A DNA stretch of 11,886 nucleotides from an uncultured Pedobacter sp. Its GTDB lineage: Bacteria; Bacteroidota; Bacteroidia; Sphingobacteriales; Sphingobacteriaceae. Below, one piece after another: positions 1-6,902 of this stretch (position 1 is the stretch's first letter; each line of letters starts with the position of its first letter). Both the position numbers and the translations under genes were made by a program. The stretch spans positions 1 through 11,886 of the forward strand of contig NZ_CAMLHF010000173.1 in the NCBI RefSeq assembly GCF_946479715.1. Direction: 5' to 3'. The notes beneath the pieces are model-generated. The model worked only from the letters and a program-made list of their open reading frames with translations, was not told the origin of the DNA and did no database searches.

Positions 1-1692
1 AATCTGGAATTCGTTGATTGTTATACCACCGGGATTAACGGAGGTGCGCAAGTAATAAGATCCGGGAGCCTTAGCAAGAAAACGAAAGGTGTAATAGCGA
101 GTAATAATTATATATTCTCTTTACCAGAACCGTCCCATACCAACGATTTAAACGAAGTCTATCTTCGTGTTAAAACAAATAATTTCATGCTGGTCCCGAT
201 TAAGCTTGCAACTCATGAAACTTATATAGCGGGTTCATCCTTTAAAGAACATATCGAATCAATTTATATTGGAGTACTTATAACGTTATTTCTGTTTAAT
301 ATTTTCTTATATATCAGTCTGCACGAAAAAATGTATCTCTTTTATGGATTATACCTTTTTGCTGGATTTGTTTATTTAGTCTTGTATTTAAGAGGATATG
401 GTTATTTATTTGGTTACGATTTCAGAACAATAATATACAAATATCCCCATTTCTTTCTGGCATTGTCATCAATGTCAGGCATCTTGTTTTCATGGAAATT
501 CCTGAATCTACAAGTATTAATTCCTCGTATAAAGCCAGTTTATTACCTCATGATGGGTTTTGGATCGGTCTTGATGATTGTAAGCTTATTGGGATATAAA
601 AGCGTAGCAGCTTCCATGATACAATATACTGCACTTTTCATTTCAATAAGCTTAGCAATAGCAGGAATATTGTCGTGGAGAAAAGGACATAGGCCAGCTA
701 AGTTTTATATTGTTGCATGGCTTTTTAGAGTAGCAGGTGTAATTCTTGTGAACTTAAACCTATTCGGTATACTTGAATTAAGGGATTATACTTTTCAGAT
801 TTTTCCAATTGCTACAACTATCGAAATGCTATTGCTTGCATTCGCATTAGGTGATCGCTACAGCATACTGATTAGCAGTGAACGTGAGGCAAGAGAAAAA
901 CTCATGCAGTTTGTTCAAACCCAAAATCAACGGTTAGAACATGTGGTAGAAGAACGAACCTTAAAATTAAGTGAAACTATAGTTGAGCTTGAATCAACAA
1001 ATAGGGTGAAAGATAAATTGTTTTCTATTATTGCCCATGATTTAAGAACTCCTTTTAATAGCCTGATAAGCATATTTTCATTGAAAGACATGGGTATGCT
1101 GAATTTTGAAGAACTGAAAATGTTGCTTAATTCGAACCGAAAAAATATAGATCAAATGAGGCTTACACTTGATAATTTATTGTTTTGGGCAAAAGATCAA
1201 ATGAAGCAGGTAAGTGTACAATTTACAGAATTTGATCTCAAAAAACTTTCTGAGGTTTTAATGTTAGTTTATGAACCAATTGCATTATCGAAGAATATCA
1301 GGCTAGAGCTTAACGCAAGTGATGAAAGTACGGTATATGCAGACGAAAATCAGGTTAGACTTGTTTTAAGAAATTTGATTGACAATGCTGTGAAATTTTC
1401 GCCTGAGGATAATAAGATATCTATAAATCTTGTTCGGCAAGCGAAAGGATTGAGAGTTGCAGTGCATAATGTAGTTTTAAACCCAATTGCTGCAAAAAAT
1501 GCCATAGAGAGTGGAGAAGATGATAGACACCAGATAAATACAATTGGGACCGCTAATGAATCGGGAACTGGTCTTGGACTGCAGTTATGCCGGGAGTACA
1601 TGAAGGCAAATGGGAGTCAACTGCAGCAAAATATTGTTGGCAATGAGGTTGAGTTGTATTTTTTCTTAACTGGTAGCAGTCCAGCCGCATAA
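1..1692 (+). CDS. 7TMR-DISM membrane sensor histidine kinase, 5' end outside window
   Basis: The frame is open from base 1, so the gene is partial; 563 residues are visible. Residues 1 to about 75 resemble the end of a 7TMR-DISM extracellular domain (YLRVKTNNFMLVPIKLA). About seven hydrophobic segments follow between residues 85 and 290, ending in the family-typical IFPIATTIEMLLLAFALGDR. A coiled coil (about 295-335) leads to a HisKA domain with the phosphoacceptor His346 in IIAHDLRTP, then a HATPase_c domain with N-box Asn458 and Asn462 and a G2 box SGTGLGL (521-527). The G1 box, normally DxGxG, reads HNVVLN (489-494) and lacks both the aspartate and the glycines. By family, it is an inner-membrane kinase sensing a periplasmic ligand and phosphorylating a response regulator. 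No receiver or DNA-binding domain is attached and no partner regulator is adjacent. The class is secure; the ligand is unknown, and kinase activity is uncertain because of the G1 box. Confidence 0.9.
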   Translation, partial: NLEFVDCYTTGINGGAQVIRSGSLSKKTKGVIASNNYIFSLPEPSHTNDLNEVYLRVKTNNFMLVPIKLATHETYIAGSSFKEHIESIYIGVLITLFLFNIFLYISLHEKMYLFYGLYLFAGFVYLVLYLRGYGYLFGYDFRTIIYKYPHFFLALSSMSGILFSWKFLNLQVLIPRIKPVYYLMMGFGSVLMIVSLLGYKSVAASMIQYTALFISISLAIAGILSWRKGHRPAKFYIVAWLFRVAGVILVNLNLFGILELRDYTFQIFPIATTIEMLLLAFALGDRYSILISSEREAREKLMQFVQTQNQRLEHVVEERTLKLSETIVELESTNRVKDKLFSIIAHDLRTPFNSLISIFSLKDMGMLNFEELKMLLNSNRKNIDQMRLTLDNLLFWAKDQMKQVSVQFTEFDLKKLSEVLMLVYEPIALSKNIRLELNASDESTVYADENQVRLVLRNLIDNAVKFSPEDNKISINLVRQAKGLRVAVHNVVLNPIAAKNAIESGEDDRHQINTIGTANESGTGLGLQLCREYMKANGSQLQQNIVGNEVELYFFLTGSSPAA

Positions 1693-1867
1693 CTTGTTTA
1701 CATATGGCAATTTTTTTCGCAAATAGTTGTTCATTTGCCTCATAAGTCTTCACAAAAGCAATTGGTAGAAATTAAGCTTCTGCGTTCTCAATAGATAAAA
1801 GGCTGTTTTATAGTTGTTTTTTTATTTGGTACTAAAACTGACATATTCTTAAGTATAAAGTACACCT

Positions 1868-2125
1868 ATGAAAAACCACCGGAGACATACAAAGTCTCGC
1901 TTCTTAAGAGTAAGCATAGATCTGGAAGAATATAAAGAACAGGTCCGTTCTATCAAGCTAGCCAAAGCCATTAAGAATGTGTTGAACTTACGTCAGATAT
2001 CTGTAGAGGAATTTGCAATGATAATGGGGAAAGATAAATCAGTGATCAATAAATGGTTAAGCGGAACGTATTGTTTTAGTTTAAGCACTCTCTATGAAAT
2101 AAGCGAGGGACTTGGTATTTTGTAG
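1868..2125 (+). CDS. Small XRE-family helix-turn-helix protein
   Basis: This 85-residue basic protein has a Cro/C1-type helix-turn-helix at about residues 30-82. The scaffold helix contains SVEEFAMIMGKD, the recognition helix is KSVINKWLSGTY, and the last helix is LSTLYEISEGLGI. The first 25 residues are rich in Arg, Lys and His and may form an extra DNA contact or a flexible arm. The length and the single domain are typical of antitoxins or small autoregulators. However, no toxin-like gene fits in the 175-bp gap upstream, and the downstream neighbour is convergent, so it appears to be an orphan. The ATG at 1868 is the first in the frame and has no Shine-Dalgarno sequence, as is common in Bacteroidetes. 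The stop codon lies inside a perfect inverted repeat shared with the next gene. Targets cannot be told from the sequence. Confidence 0.75.
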   Translation: MKNHRRHTKSRFLRVSIDLEEYKEQVRSIKLAKAIKNVLNLRQISVEEFAMIMGKDKSVINKWLSGTYCFSLSTLYEISEGLGIL

Positions 2126-2143
2126 ATAATGTTCCATTATCTA
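2123..2143. terminator. Perfect inverted repeat joining two convergent stop codons, possible bidirectional terminator
   Basis: TAGATAATG and CATTATCTA pair perfectly over 9 bp around a 3-base loop (TTC). The outermost three bases of each arm are the TAG stop of the XRE gene and, on the other strand, the TAG stop of the 608-residue gene. Neither side is followed by a clear U-tract and the stem is AT-rich. It is therefore not a classical intrinsic terminator, but its place between convergent genes suggests a role in 3'-end formation or protection on both transcripts. Confidence 0.4.
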
Positions 2144-3967
2144 AATCTTGAGAAGCACAAGTTTATTAATGATCTCATCAAGTTTTTTAACTTGATCACC
2201 ATCCCAAAGTTTGCGTTTTAAATCAGGCATACATAACATTCTATTATAGTAGCTGATTCCTTCCATTAGCTGATTACAAAATTTAGCAAAGTATTTTGTT
2301 CGCTTAGCATTTGATGCCTGTAATTGCACATTGTAATCATCAAACTGCAAATCTAAATCTGAAAAGAAATTTTCTACCTCTTTTTTAAGATAATCAACAT
2401 AAAGGCCAAGTTCTTTAATGAAAACATTTGGCCTGTTGATGCCAATTAACAAATTATTTCGCCCATATATATGTCCAATCATCTCGGTAAGGCTATACTG
2501 TCTGGAGAAATATGCAATGTTAGGGCCAGGGCAAATGCTCACTGCTTTATTTTCTTTTTGCTTAAGAATATCTGACTTTAAGTAATTAGATGAACAGAGG
2601 CCTTCGCACAAGCAAGTTTTTTCGGTGATAAGATCTGTTTTTTTCTTTAAAACATCTGGGTGCAGGTTTAAATTTTTTAGTTGTTCAATTTTAAGTCTTT
2701 GATATTGTCTGGAAGCGGTACATATAGGCTCAGTAGTAAATTCAACATTGCTGCAAAGATATTTTTTTGTGCACGGACTACCAGGACGCCCTTTGGCAAT
2801 CCTTTCTATTCTTTGGGTTTCTGCACTACTTTTTCTGAAATTGTTAAATGGCACACCTAGTGGCGAAGCACTGCTTAGATAAAAATCACTTTCTGAGGCA
2901 TTTGCAATATCAATTATAGTTTGTTTATCTACATTTGTAGCTTCTGGTACCAAAAGAAAAGGGCTTCCCCATCCAGCCGCATCAAGATGGTAATGATTAA
3001 TTAAGAACTGATGCTCCTGGGCGGTCCCGATACCTCCTTGATAGGTAACGCGTTGCTGAGGCTTCCAATTTTCATCTTGATCTAATCCTTTCATCATAAG
3101 GACACCTAGATATATTTGAAATAGTTCTGCGAACAATTCTGTTCGATTTTCTTTAAATTCCTGGAGTATTGGCCCTACAAGTAATCCATCTGTAGCGAAA
3201 GCATGCCCCCCGCAATTTAAACCGGATTCTATGCGGAACTCTGATACCCAGAGCCCTTTTTTCGCAAGTACTTTAGCCTGAATCATTGCTGAGCGGTAAT
3301 CACTTACCTTTAATATTATTTGTTTTGTAAACAAGCCTTCAGCGTTAGGAAAAAAATCGCTAAAAGTTTCCATATAGGCATATAGTCTTTGATTTAAACC
3401 TGCCGATACAATTACAGAAGAAGTAAGCGTGCTTTTTGCAAAACCACGTAGTGCAGCCAAAGCATCGGTGTTTTCGTCTCCGAGATAAATGCCATTCTGA
3501 TAATTTGCCTTATCTACTTTCGACATGATGTTTACATCAATATTCCCTGGAGCAATATGCTCCTTTAACTCATTTTGAAGTTTCTGCTTTTCGTCACCCT
3601 GAGGCAATTGCTGCATACCTCTGAACTTTGATTTTAATATAGAATTCTCAGGTAATAGCTCAAAATAATTGTTCAATTCGCTGTGATCTTCAAAATCCTG
3701 CATCTTAAGCTCAGCAATCTGCTTATTTATTAATCTATGAAGCAGATTTAAATATTCAGTTATTCTTAATGAACGACTATCATGCACATCTTTAGCTATA
3801 AAATCATAAGTTTCGTCGTTTAATTGAGCATGATATTTCCGCATTCGCTCAGTAAGTTCGTCATCTACAATAGAGACAACCGATGATATGCCGTATTTGG
3901 CCACTTTTAATGGAGTGTCAATAGAATAACCTAATCCAAGTACTGGAATGTGGAAAGTGTGTTGCAT
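2141..3967 (-). CDS. Uncharacterised protein: nitronate monooxygenase-like flavin TIM barrel with cysteine-rich C-terminal half
   Basis: I do not recognise a named function for this 608-residue soluble protein. The start HIPVLGLGYSIDTPLKVAKY (residues 6-25) resembles the first strand of nitronate monooxygenase/FabK/PfaD-type FMN barrels. ESGLNCGGHAF (247-257) resembles the EAGGH segment of that family. YQGGIGTAQEH (309-319) followed by AAGWGSPFLLVPEA (330-343) matches the phosphate-binding GGI strand and the following strand. An insertion of about 100 residues (50-150) is Glu/Lys-rich and helical. After the barrel come closely spaced cysteines: C399, C405, C416, C452, C454, C458 and C479 (SPCTKKYLC, EPIC, TCLCEGLC, ICPGPN), which could bind an iron-sulfur cluster or metal. 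There is no signal peptide or membrane segment. It is divergent from the FixL-like kinase gene, so a role in microaerobic or redox metabolism is inferred. The flavin fold is moderately supported; the substrate is unknown. Confidence 0.85.
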   Translation of the reverse strand: MQHTFHIPVLGLGYSIDTPLKVAKYGISSVVSIVDDELTERMRKYHAQLNDETYDFIAKDVHDSRSLRITEYLNLLHRLINKQIAELKMQDFEDHSELNNYFELLPENSILKSKFRGMQQLPQGDEKQKLQNELKEHIAPGNIDVNIMSKVDKANYQNGIYLGDENTDALAALRGFAKSTLTSSVIVSAGLNQRLYAYMETFSDFFPNAEGLFTKQIILKVSDYRSAMIQAKVLAKKGLWVSEFRIESGLNCGGHAFATDGLLVGPILQEFKENRTELFAELFQIYLGVLMMKGLDQDENWKPQQRVTYQGGIGTAQEHQFLINHYHLDAAGWGSPFLLVPEATNVDKQTIIDIANASESDFYLSSASPLGVPFNNFRKSSAETQRIERIAKGRPGSPCTKKYLCSNVEFTTEPICTASRQYQRLKIEQLKNLNLHPDVLKKKTDLITEKTCLCEGLCSSNYLKSDILKQKENKAVSICPGPNIAYFSRQYSLTEMIGHIYGRNNLLIGINRPNVFIKELGLYVDYLKKEVENFFSDLDLQFDDYNVQLQASNAKRTKYFAKFCNQLMEGISYYNRMLCMPDLKRKLWDGDQVKKLDEIINKLVLLKI

Positions 3968-4015
3968 AAGTAAAGTTTATTTGGCAAAGAGAATTATATT
4001 AGCAATTGCAAAATA

Positions 4016-4027
4016 TGACGATGGTCA
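4016..4027. promoter_or_regulatory. FNR/CRP-like palindrome between divergent genes
   Basis: TGAC-GATG-GTCA is a perfect inverted repeat with 4-bp half-sites and a 4-base spacer, the geometry of FNR/FixK boxes (TTGAY-N4-RTCAA). It lies 49 bp upstream of the ATG of the leftward 608-residue gene. On that strand, TCTCTTTG at 3992-3985 (one mismatch to TAnnTTTG) would place a transcription start near 3979, and the palindrome centre (4021.5) about 42 bp upstream of it, the class II activator position. The encoded regulator downstream carries an FNR-type recognition helix, which makes it a candidate ligand. Short palindromes also occur by chance. Confidence 0.35.
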
Positions 4028-4051
4028 CTATTTACTATGATTTTGGTTATG

Positions 4052-4081
4052 TTGGGCCTGATCGCGCTTTTATTACATTTG
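4052..4081 (+). promoter_or_regulatory. Bacteroidetes-type promoter of the FixL-like kinase operon
   Basis: TTG at 4052-4054 is followed after 19 bases by TACATTTG at 4074-4081, an exact fit to the Bacteroidetes housekeeping form TTG-N19-TAnnTTTG. Transcription would start near 4087-4089, leaving a leader of only about 8 bases before the ATG at 4096. This supports that ATG over the upstream in-frame TTG/ATG codons at 4006-4023, which the promoter would leave outside the message. Confidence 0.5.
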
Positions 4082-4095
4082 TACAAAGAAAAACT

Positions 4096-5280
4096 ATGGA
4101 CGGAACTAAGCTACTTAAGGCAATTATTGAGACTGCCATTGATGGAATTCTTACTATTGATAACAGAGGAATAGTAGAAAGTCTTAACCCGGCTGCATTA
4201 AAGCTTTTTGGTTATACCGCTGAAGAAGTCATTGGAAATAATATCTCAATGCTAATGCCTGAGCCTGATAAAAGTGGACATGATGGGTATCTTCACCGTT
4301 ATCAAAGTACTGGCGAAAAGAGGATCATAGGGAAGGGTAGAGAAGTTAGGGGGTTGCGCAAAGATGGCACAACATTTCCTTTTAGATTGGCAGTAAGTGA
4401 AGTGCAGTACGACCATCGAACTATATACACTGGTTTTATTCATGATCTTTCAAAGGAAAAAGAGGCAGAACAACGGTTAAAGGAGTATGCAGCTGAGCTT
4501 GAAAGCCTTGTGGATGAGCGTACAAGATCTTTAAAAGAGCTAGTTCAGGCATTAAGTGTTGCAAAAGAAGAGGTGAGTATTTCTTTGGTGAAAGAGAAAG
4601 AATTGAATCAAATGAAAAGCCGTTTTGTCTCTATGGCTTCTCATGAATTCCGAACTCCTTTAAGCTCTATTCAATTGTCTTCCGTTCTTATCGAAAAATA
4701 TGCCACACCATATGATAATGAGAACATTAGAAAACATGTGAGTAAGATAAAAAATGCCGTAGGTAATCTTACTACCATTTTGAATGATTTTCTTTCTCTT
4801 GAACGTCTTGAAGCCGGTAATGTGGAGCCTTCTTTCCAATCATTTGACCTGGTTAAGTTAGCTGAAGAAATAACCGAAGAGATGCAAATGATAGCTAAAG
4901 AAGAACAAAACATAATTTATCAGCATACCGGCCTGGATAGTGTAGTTTATCTTGATCAAAACTTGATTAAAAATTGCATGATCAACCTGATATCAAATGC
5001 AATTAAATATTCTGGCGAACATACCTTTATTGAGTTTAACACCGAAATTACTGATAAAGCATGCATCGTAACGATTAACGATAATGGTATTGGTATCCCT
5101 GAAGCGGATCAAAGAGATCTTTTTCAGCCTTTTTTCAGGGCAAACAATACCGGAAATATTCCCGGTACAGGATTAGGTTTAAATATTGTATTGAGGTATG
5201 CAACGTTAATGAAGGGAACTGTACGTTTTACAAGTACACTTAATAAGGGAACTAAGTTCACGTTATCATTCAATAAATAG
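4096..5280 (+). CDS. FixL-like haem-PAS oxygen sensor histidine kinase (soluble)
   Basis: With the ATG at 4096 the protein has 394 residues. A PAS domain at about 4-120 closely follows rhizobial FixL: NPAALKLFGY, EEVIGNNISMLMPEPDKSGH, then RIIGKGR and RKDGTTFPF. The histidine in GHDGY (residue 62) aligns with the proximal haem ligand His200 of Bradyrhizobium FixL. The equivalents of Arg206 (HR, residue 68), Ile215 (77) and the distal-pocket Arg220 (GKGR, residue 82) are also kept, so haem and O2 binding is likely. A coiled coil (about 122-175) leads to HisKA with the phosphoacceptor His183 in SMASHEFRTPL, then HATPase_c with N-box Asn297 and Asn301, G1 box NDNGIGI and G2 box GTGLGLNI. There is no transmembrane segment, so it is a cytosolic sensor. 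The receiver-CRP gene starts 2 bp after its stop and is the obvious partner. By FixL analogy, the deoxy form should be the active kinase. Confidence 0.9.
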   Translation: MDGTKLLKAIIETAIDGILTIDNRGIVESLNPAALKLFGYTAEEVIGNNISMLMPEPDKSGHDGYLHRYQSTGEKRIIGKGREVRGLRKDGTTFPFRLAVSEVQYDHRTIYTGFIHDLSKEKEAEQRLKEYAAELESLVDERTRSLKELVQALSVAKEEVSISLVKEKELNQMKSRFVSMASHEFRTPLSSIQLSSVLIEKYATPYDNENIRKHVSKIKNAVGNLTTILNDFLSLERLEAGNVEPSFQSFDLVKLAEEITEEMQMIAKEEQNIIYQHTGLDSVVYLDQNLIKNCMINLISNAIKYSGEHTFIEFNTEITDKACIVTINDNGIGIPEADQRDLFQPFFRANNTGNIPGTGLGLNIVLRYATLMKGTVRFTSTLNKGTKFTLSFNK

Positions 5281-5282
5281 AG

Positions 5283-6347
5283 ATGAGGGAGAAAACGAGG
5301 ATACTTATTATCGAAGACAACAACGATATCAGAGAAAGCACTTCCGAAATTTTAATGCTGGGAAATTATGAAGTGCTCCAAGCTGCAAATGGTAAGGAAG
5401 GGATAGAACTTGCAATAAAATCCTTACCTGATGTGATATTGTGTGATATTATGATGCCAGAACTTGACGGTTATGGAGTATTGTATCTGTTAAGTAAGAC
5501 CCCTGAAACATCAGCTATACCTTTCATCTTTTTAACCGCGAAGACCGAGCGGATCGATATAAGAAAGGGGATGGAAATGGGAGCGGATGATTATTTGACC
5601 AAACCATTTGATGATGTTGAACTTTTAAATGCCATAGAGAGCCGGATTAAGAAAAGAGACTTGCAAAAGCAATTATACAGTCAGTCGCTTGATAAATTGG
5701 ATAATCTTTTGAATGGTAACAGGGGACTCGAAGAGCTTTCAAAGTTAATTGCTGAGCGAAAGGTGAGACAAATTAAAAAGAGACAGGTTGTTTATTATGA
5801 CGGAGATACGGTAAGCGGTATTTATCTTGTAATTTCGGGCAGCGTAAAAACTTTTAAAATTGCTGATGACGGCAGGGAATTGTTAACCGGAATATATAGC
5901 GCAGATGAGTATTTTGGTGTTGCGGCTTTATTAGCGAATGAGAATTACCGAGAAACAAGTGAAGCAATGGAAGATACATCCCTGTGTCTTCTTCCAAAAG
6001 ATTTTCTGGAACCCTTGTTAAATAAATATCCTGCAGTTGCGTCTCAGTTTATTAAACTCTTAGCTAATAACATATTAGATAAGGAAGAACAGTTGCTTCA
6101 GCTGGCTTATCATTCGGTAAGAAAACGGATGGCAGAAGTACTGATCAGGTTAAGTTCTAATAAGGAAACTGTAGTTGATACCTTGATATTAAGCATGTCA
6201 AGAGATAATTTGGCTTCTATGGCAGGAATTGCGACTGAAACTGTGAGCAGAATTTTAAGCGATTTTAAGGATGAAGGCTTGATTGAACGAAAGGGGAGTC
6301 AGATCTTAATTCTTGATCATTTAAAATTACATAACATGAAAAACTGA
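5283..6347 (+). CDS. Response regulator fused to CRP/FNR-type transcription factor (receiver-cNMP_binding-HTH_CRP)
   Basis: This 354-residue protein has three parts. A receiver domain (5-125) has the acidic pocket Glu11/Asp12, phosphoacceptor Asp55 in CDIMMPELDGYG, Thr85 and Lys107. A short helical linker follows. A CRP-type beta-barrel (about 150-265) contains GDTVSGIYLVISGSVKTF, and a winged HTH lies at about 275-345. The recognition helix ATETVSR carries the Glu-x-x-Ser-Arg pattern of FNR (Glu319, Ser322, Arg323), predicting TTGA-type half-sites. The nucleotide-binding cassette (FGVAALLANENYRETSEA) lacks the Glu and Arg-Ser that hold cAMP in CRP. The N-terminal cysteines of FNR are also missing. 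Control is therefore probably by phosphorylation and not by cAMP or an Fe-S cluster. It follows the FixL-like kinase by 2 bp and probably turns its signal directly into transcription, replacing separate FixJ and FixK proteins. Confidence 0.92.
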   Translation: MREKTRILIIEDNNDIRESTSEILMLGNYEVLQAANGKEGIELAIKSLPDVILCDIMMPELDGYGVLYLLSKTPETSAIPFIFLTAKTERIDIRKGMEMGADDYLTKPFDDVELLNAIESRIKKRDLQKQLYSQSLDKLDNLLNGNRGLEELSKLIAERKVRQIKKRQVVYYDGDTVSGIYLVISGSVKTFKIADDGRELLTGIYSADEYFGVAALLANENYRETSEAMEDTSLCLLPKDFLEPLLNKYPAVASQFIKLLANNILDKEEQLLQLAYHSVRKRMAEVLIRLSSNKETVVDTLILSMSRDNLASMAGIATETVSRILSDFKDEGLIERKGSQILILDHLKLHNMKN

Positions 6348-6364
6348 CGAAGATCACTAATTTG

Positions 6365-6410
6365 ATGTGATTAACCTCATTCTTTAACAGTAGACTACGG
6401 CTTAATTTTG
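6365..6410 (+). promoter_or_regulatory. Candidate activator-dependent promoter of the dehydrogenase-like gene and hemN
   Basis: TAATTTTG at 6403-6410 fits the Bacteroidetes -7 element TAnnTTTG, but no good TTG lies 19-21 bp upstream. A transcription start near 6414 is expected. Centred at 6372.5, about 41.5 bp upstream of it, is an imperfect 16-bp palindrome ATGTGATTAACCTCAT (6365-6380) in which 12 of 16 positions are symmetric. A weak -33 element together with a palindrome at -41.5 is the layout of a CRP/FNR-family activated promoter. The half-site spacing differs by one base from the palindrome at 4016-4027, so the two need not bind the same protein. Confidence 0.35.
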
Positions 6411-6428
6411 AGAGATAAAATCAAAAGA

Positions 6429-6902
6429 ATGAGAGTTGTAGCATATAGTATTAAGTCAACTGAAAAGGAGCCATTGGCGATAGCCAATCACAAAAAACAC
6501 GAAATTACACTTATATCCAATTCACTATCTGTAGAAACGGTGTTTTATGCAGAAGGTAAGGATGCCGTTGTTGTTTTTACTGATGATGATGTCTCAGCTA
6601 ATGTAATTCATAAATTAGCTGATCTCGGTATTAAATATATCGCCACAAGATCAATAGATAGCTCACATATAGATCAGCAAGAAGCTTATAGTCAGAATAT
6701 TAAAATCGCAAGCGTTCCTCCGTCGGCGTTAACTGATATTCCCGAAAATGAGCTTCCAATGGCACTTGCATCACAAACTATCAACAATTTGGATAAGTGG
6801 GAAAGTCGGAAATGCTTGGGAGACGCCTGCAGATGTTCCAGATCTTGTGATCAGCAGCACAATATAGAACTTAATATAAAATTAGGTGGGGATGACAAAT
6901 AG
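6429..6902 (+). CDS. Truncated D-lactate dehydrogenase-like protein with four-cysteine tail
   Basis: Using the ATG at 6429 the protein has 157 residues. Residues 1-115 follow the N-terminal catalytic (flavodoxin-like) half of D-lactate dehydrogenases: MRVVAYSIKS, DAVVVFTDDDVSANVI, LADLGIKYIATRS, then a diverged version of the VPAYSPxAIAEHA segment (VPPSALTDIPENELPMALA). The NAD-binding Rossmann domain and the later catalytic Arg, Glu and His of the roughly 330-residue enzymes are absent. In their place is a short tail with C129, C134, C136 and C140 (CLGDACRCSRSC), which looks able to bind metal or an Fe-S cluster, or to undergo thiol redox change. It is therefore unlikely to be a dehydrogenase. 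The stop overlaps the start of hemN by 11 bases, implying translational coupling and a role tied to haem synthesis or its control. An earlier in-frame TTG at 6408 lies inside the likely promoter. Confidence 0.75.
   Translation: MRVVAYSIKSTEKEPLAIANHKKHEITLISNSLSVETVFYAEGKDAVVVFTDDDVSANVIHKLADLGIKYIATRSIDSSHIDQQEAYSQNIKIASVPPSALTDIPENELPMALASQTINNLDKWESRKCLGDACRCSRSCDQQHNIELNIKLGGDDK

Noticed and set aside
1719..1738. Hairpin GCAAAT-N8-ATTTGC after the 7TMR kinase as a terminator
   Set aside because: The stem is only 6 bp and AT-rich, and the T-tract (1711-1717) lies on its upstream side.
1868..2125. Toxin-antitoxin pair around the XRE protein
   Set aside because: No partner reading frame of toxin size fits beside it on the same strand; the neighbours are a kinase and a convergent large gene.
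4006..4095. Longer kinase start at TTG 4006 (or ATG 4015/4021)
   Set aside because: The added 30 residues look non-conserved and the promoter TTG-N19-TACATTTG at 4052-4081 lies inside them. The PAS domain begins right after the ATG at 4096.
6406..6426. Inverted repeat TTTTGA-N9-TCAAAA as an FNR site
   Set aside because: The 9-base spacing is wrong for FNR/CRP dimers, and the AT-rich arms overlap the promoter and leader; probably chance.
6408..6428. TTG start seven codons upstream for the dehydrogenase-like protein
   Set aside because: It overlaps the likely -7 element. The family homology begins at MRVVAYS, encoded from the ATG at 6429.
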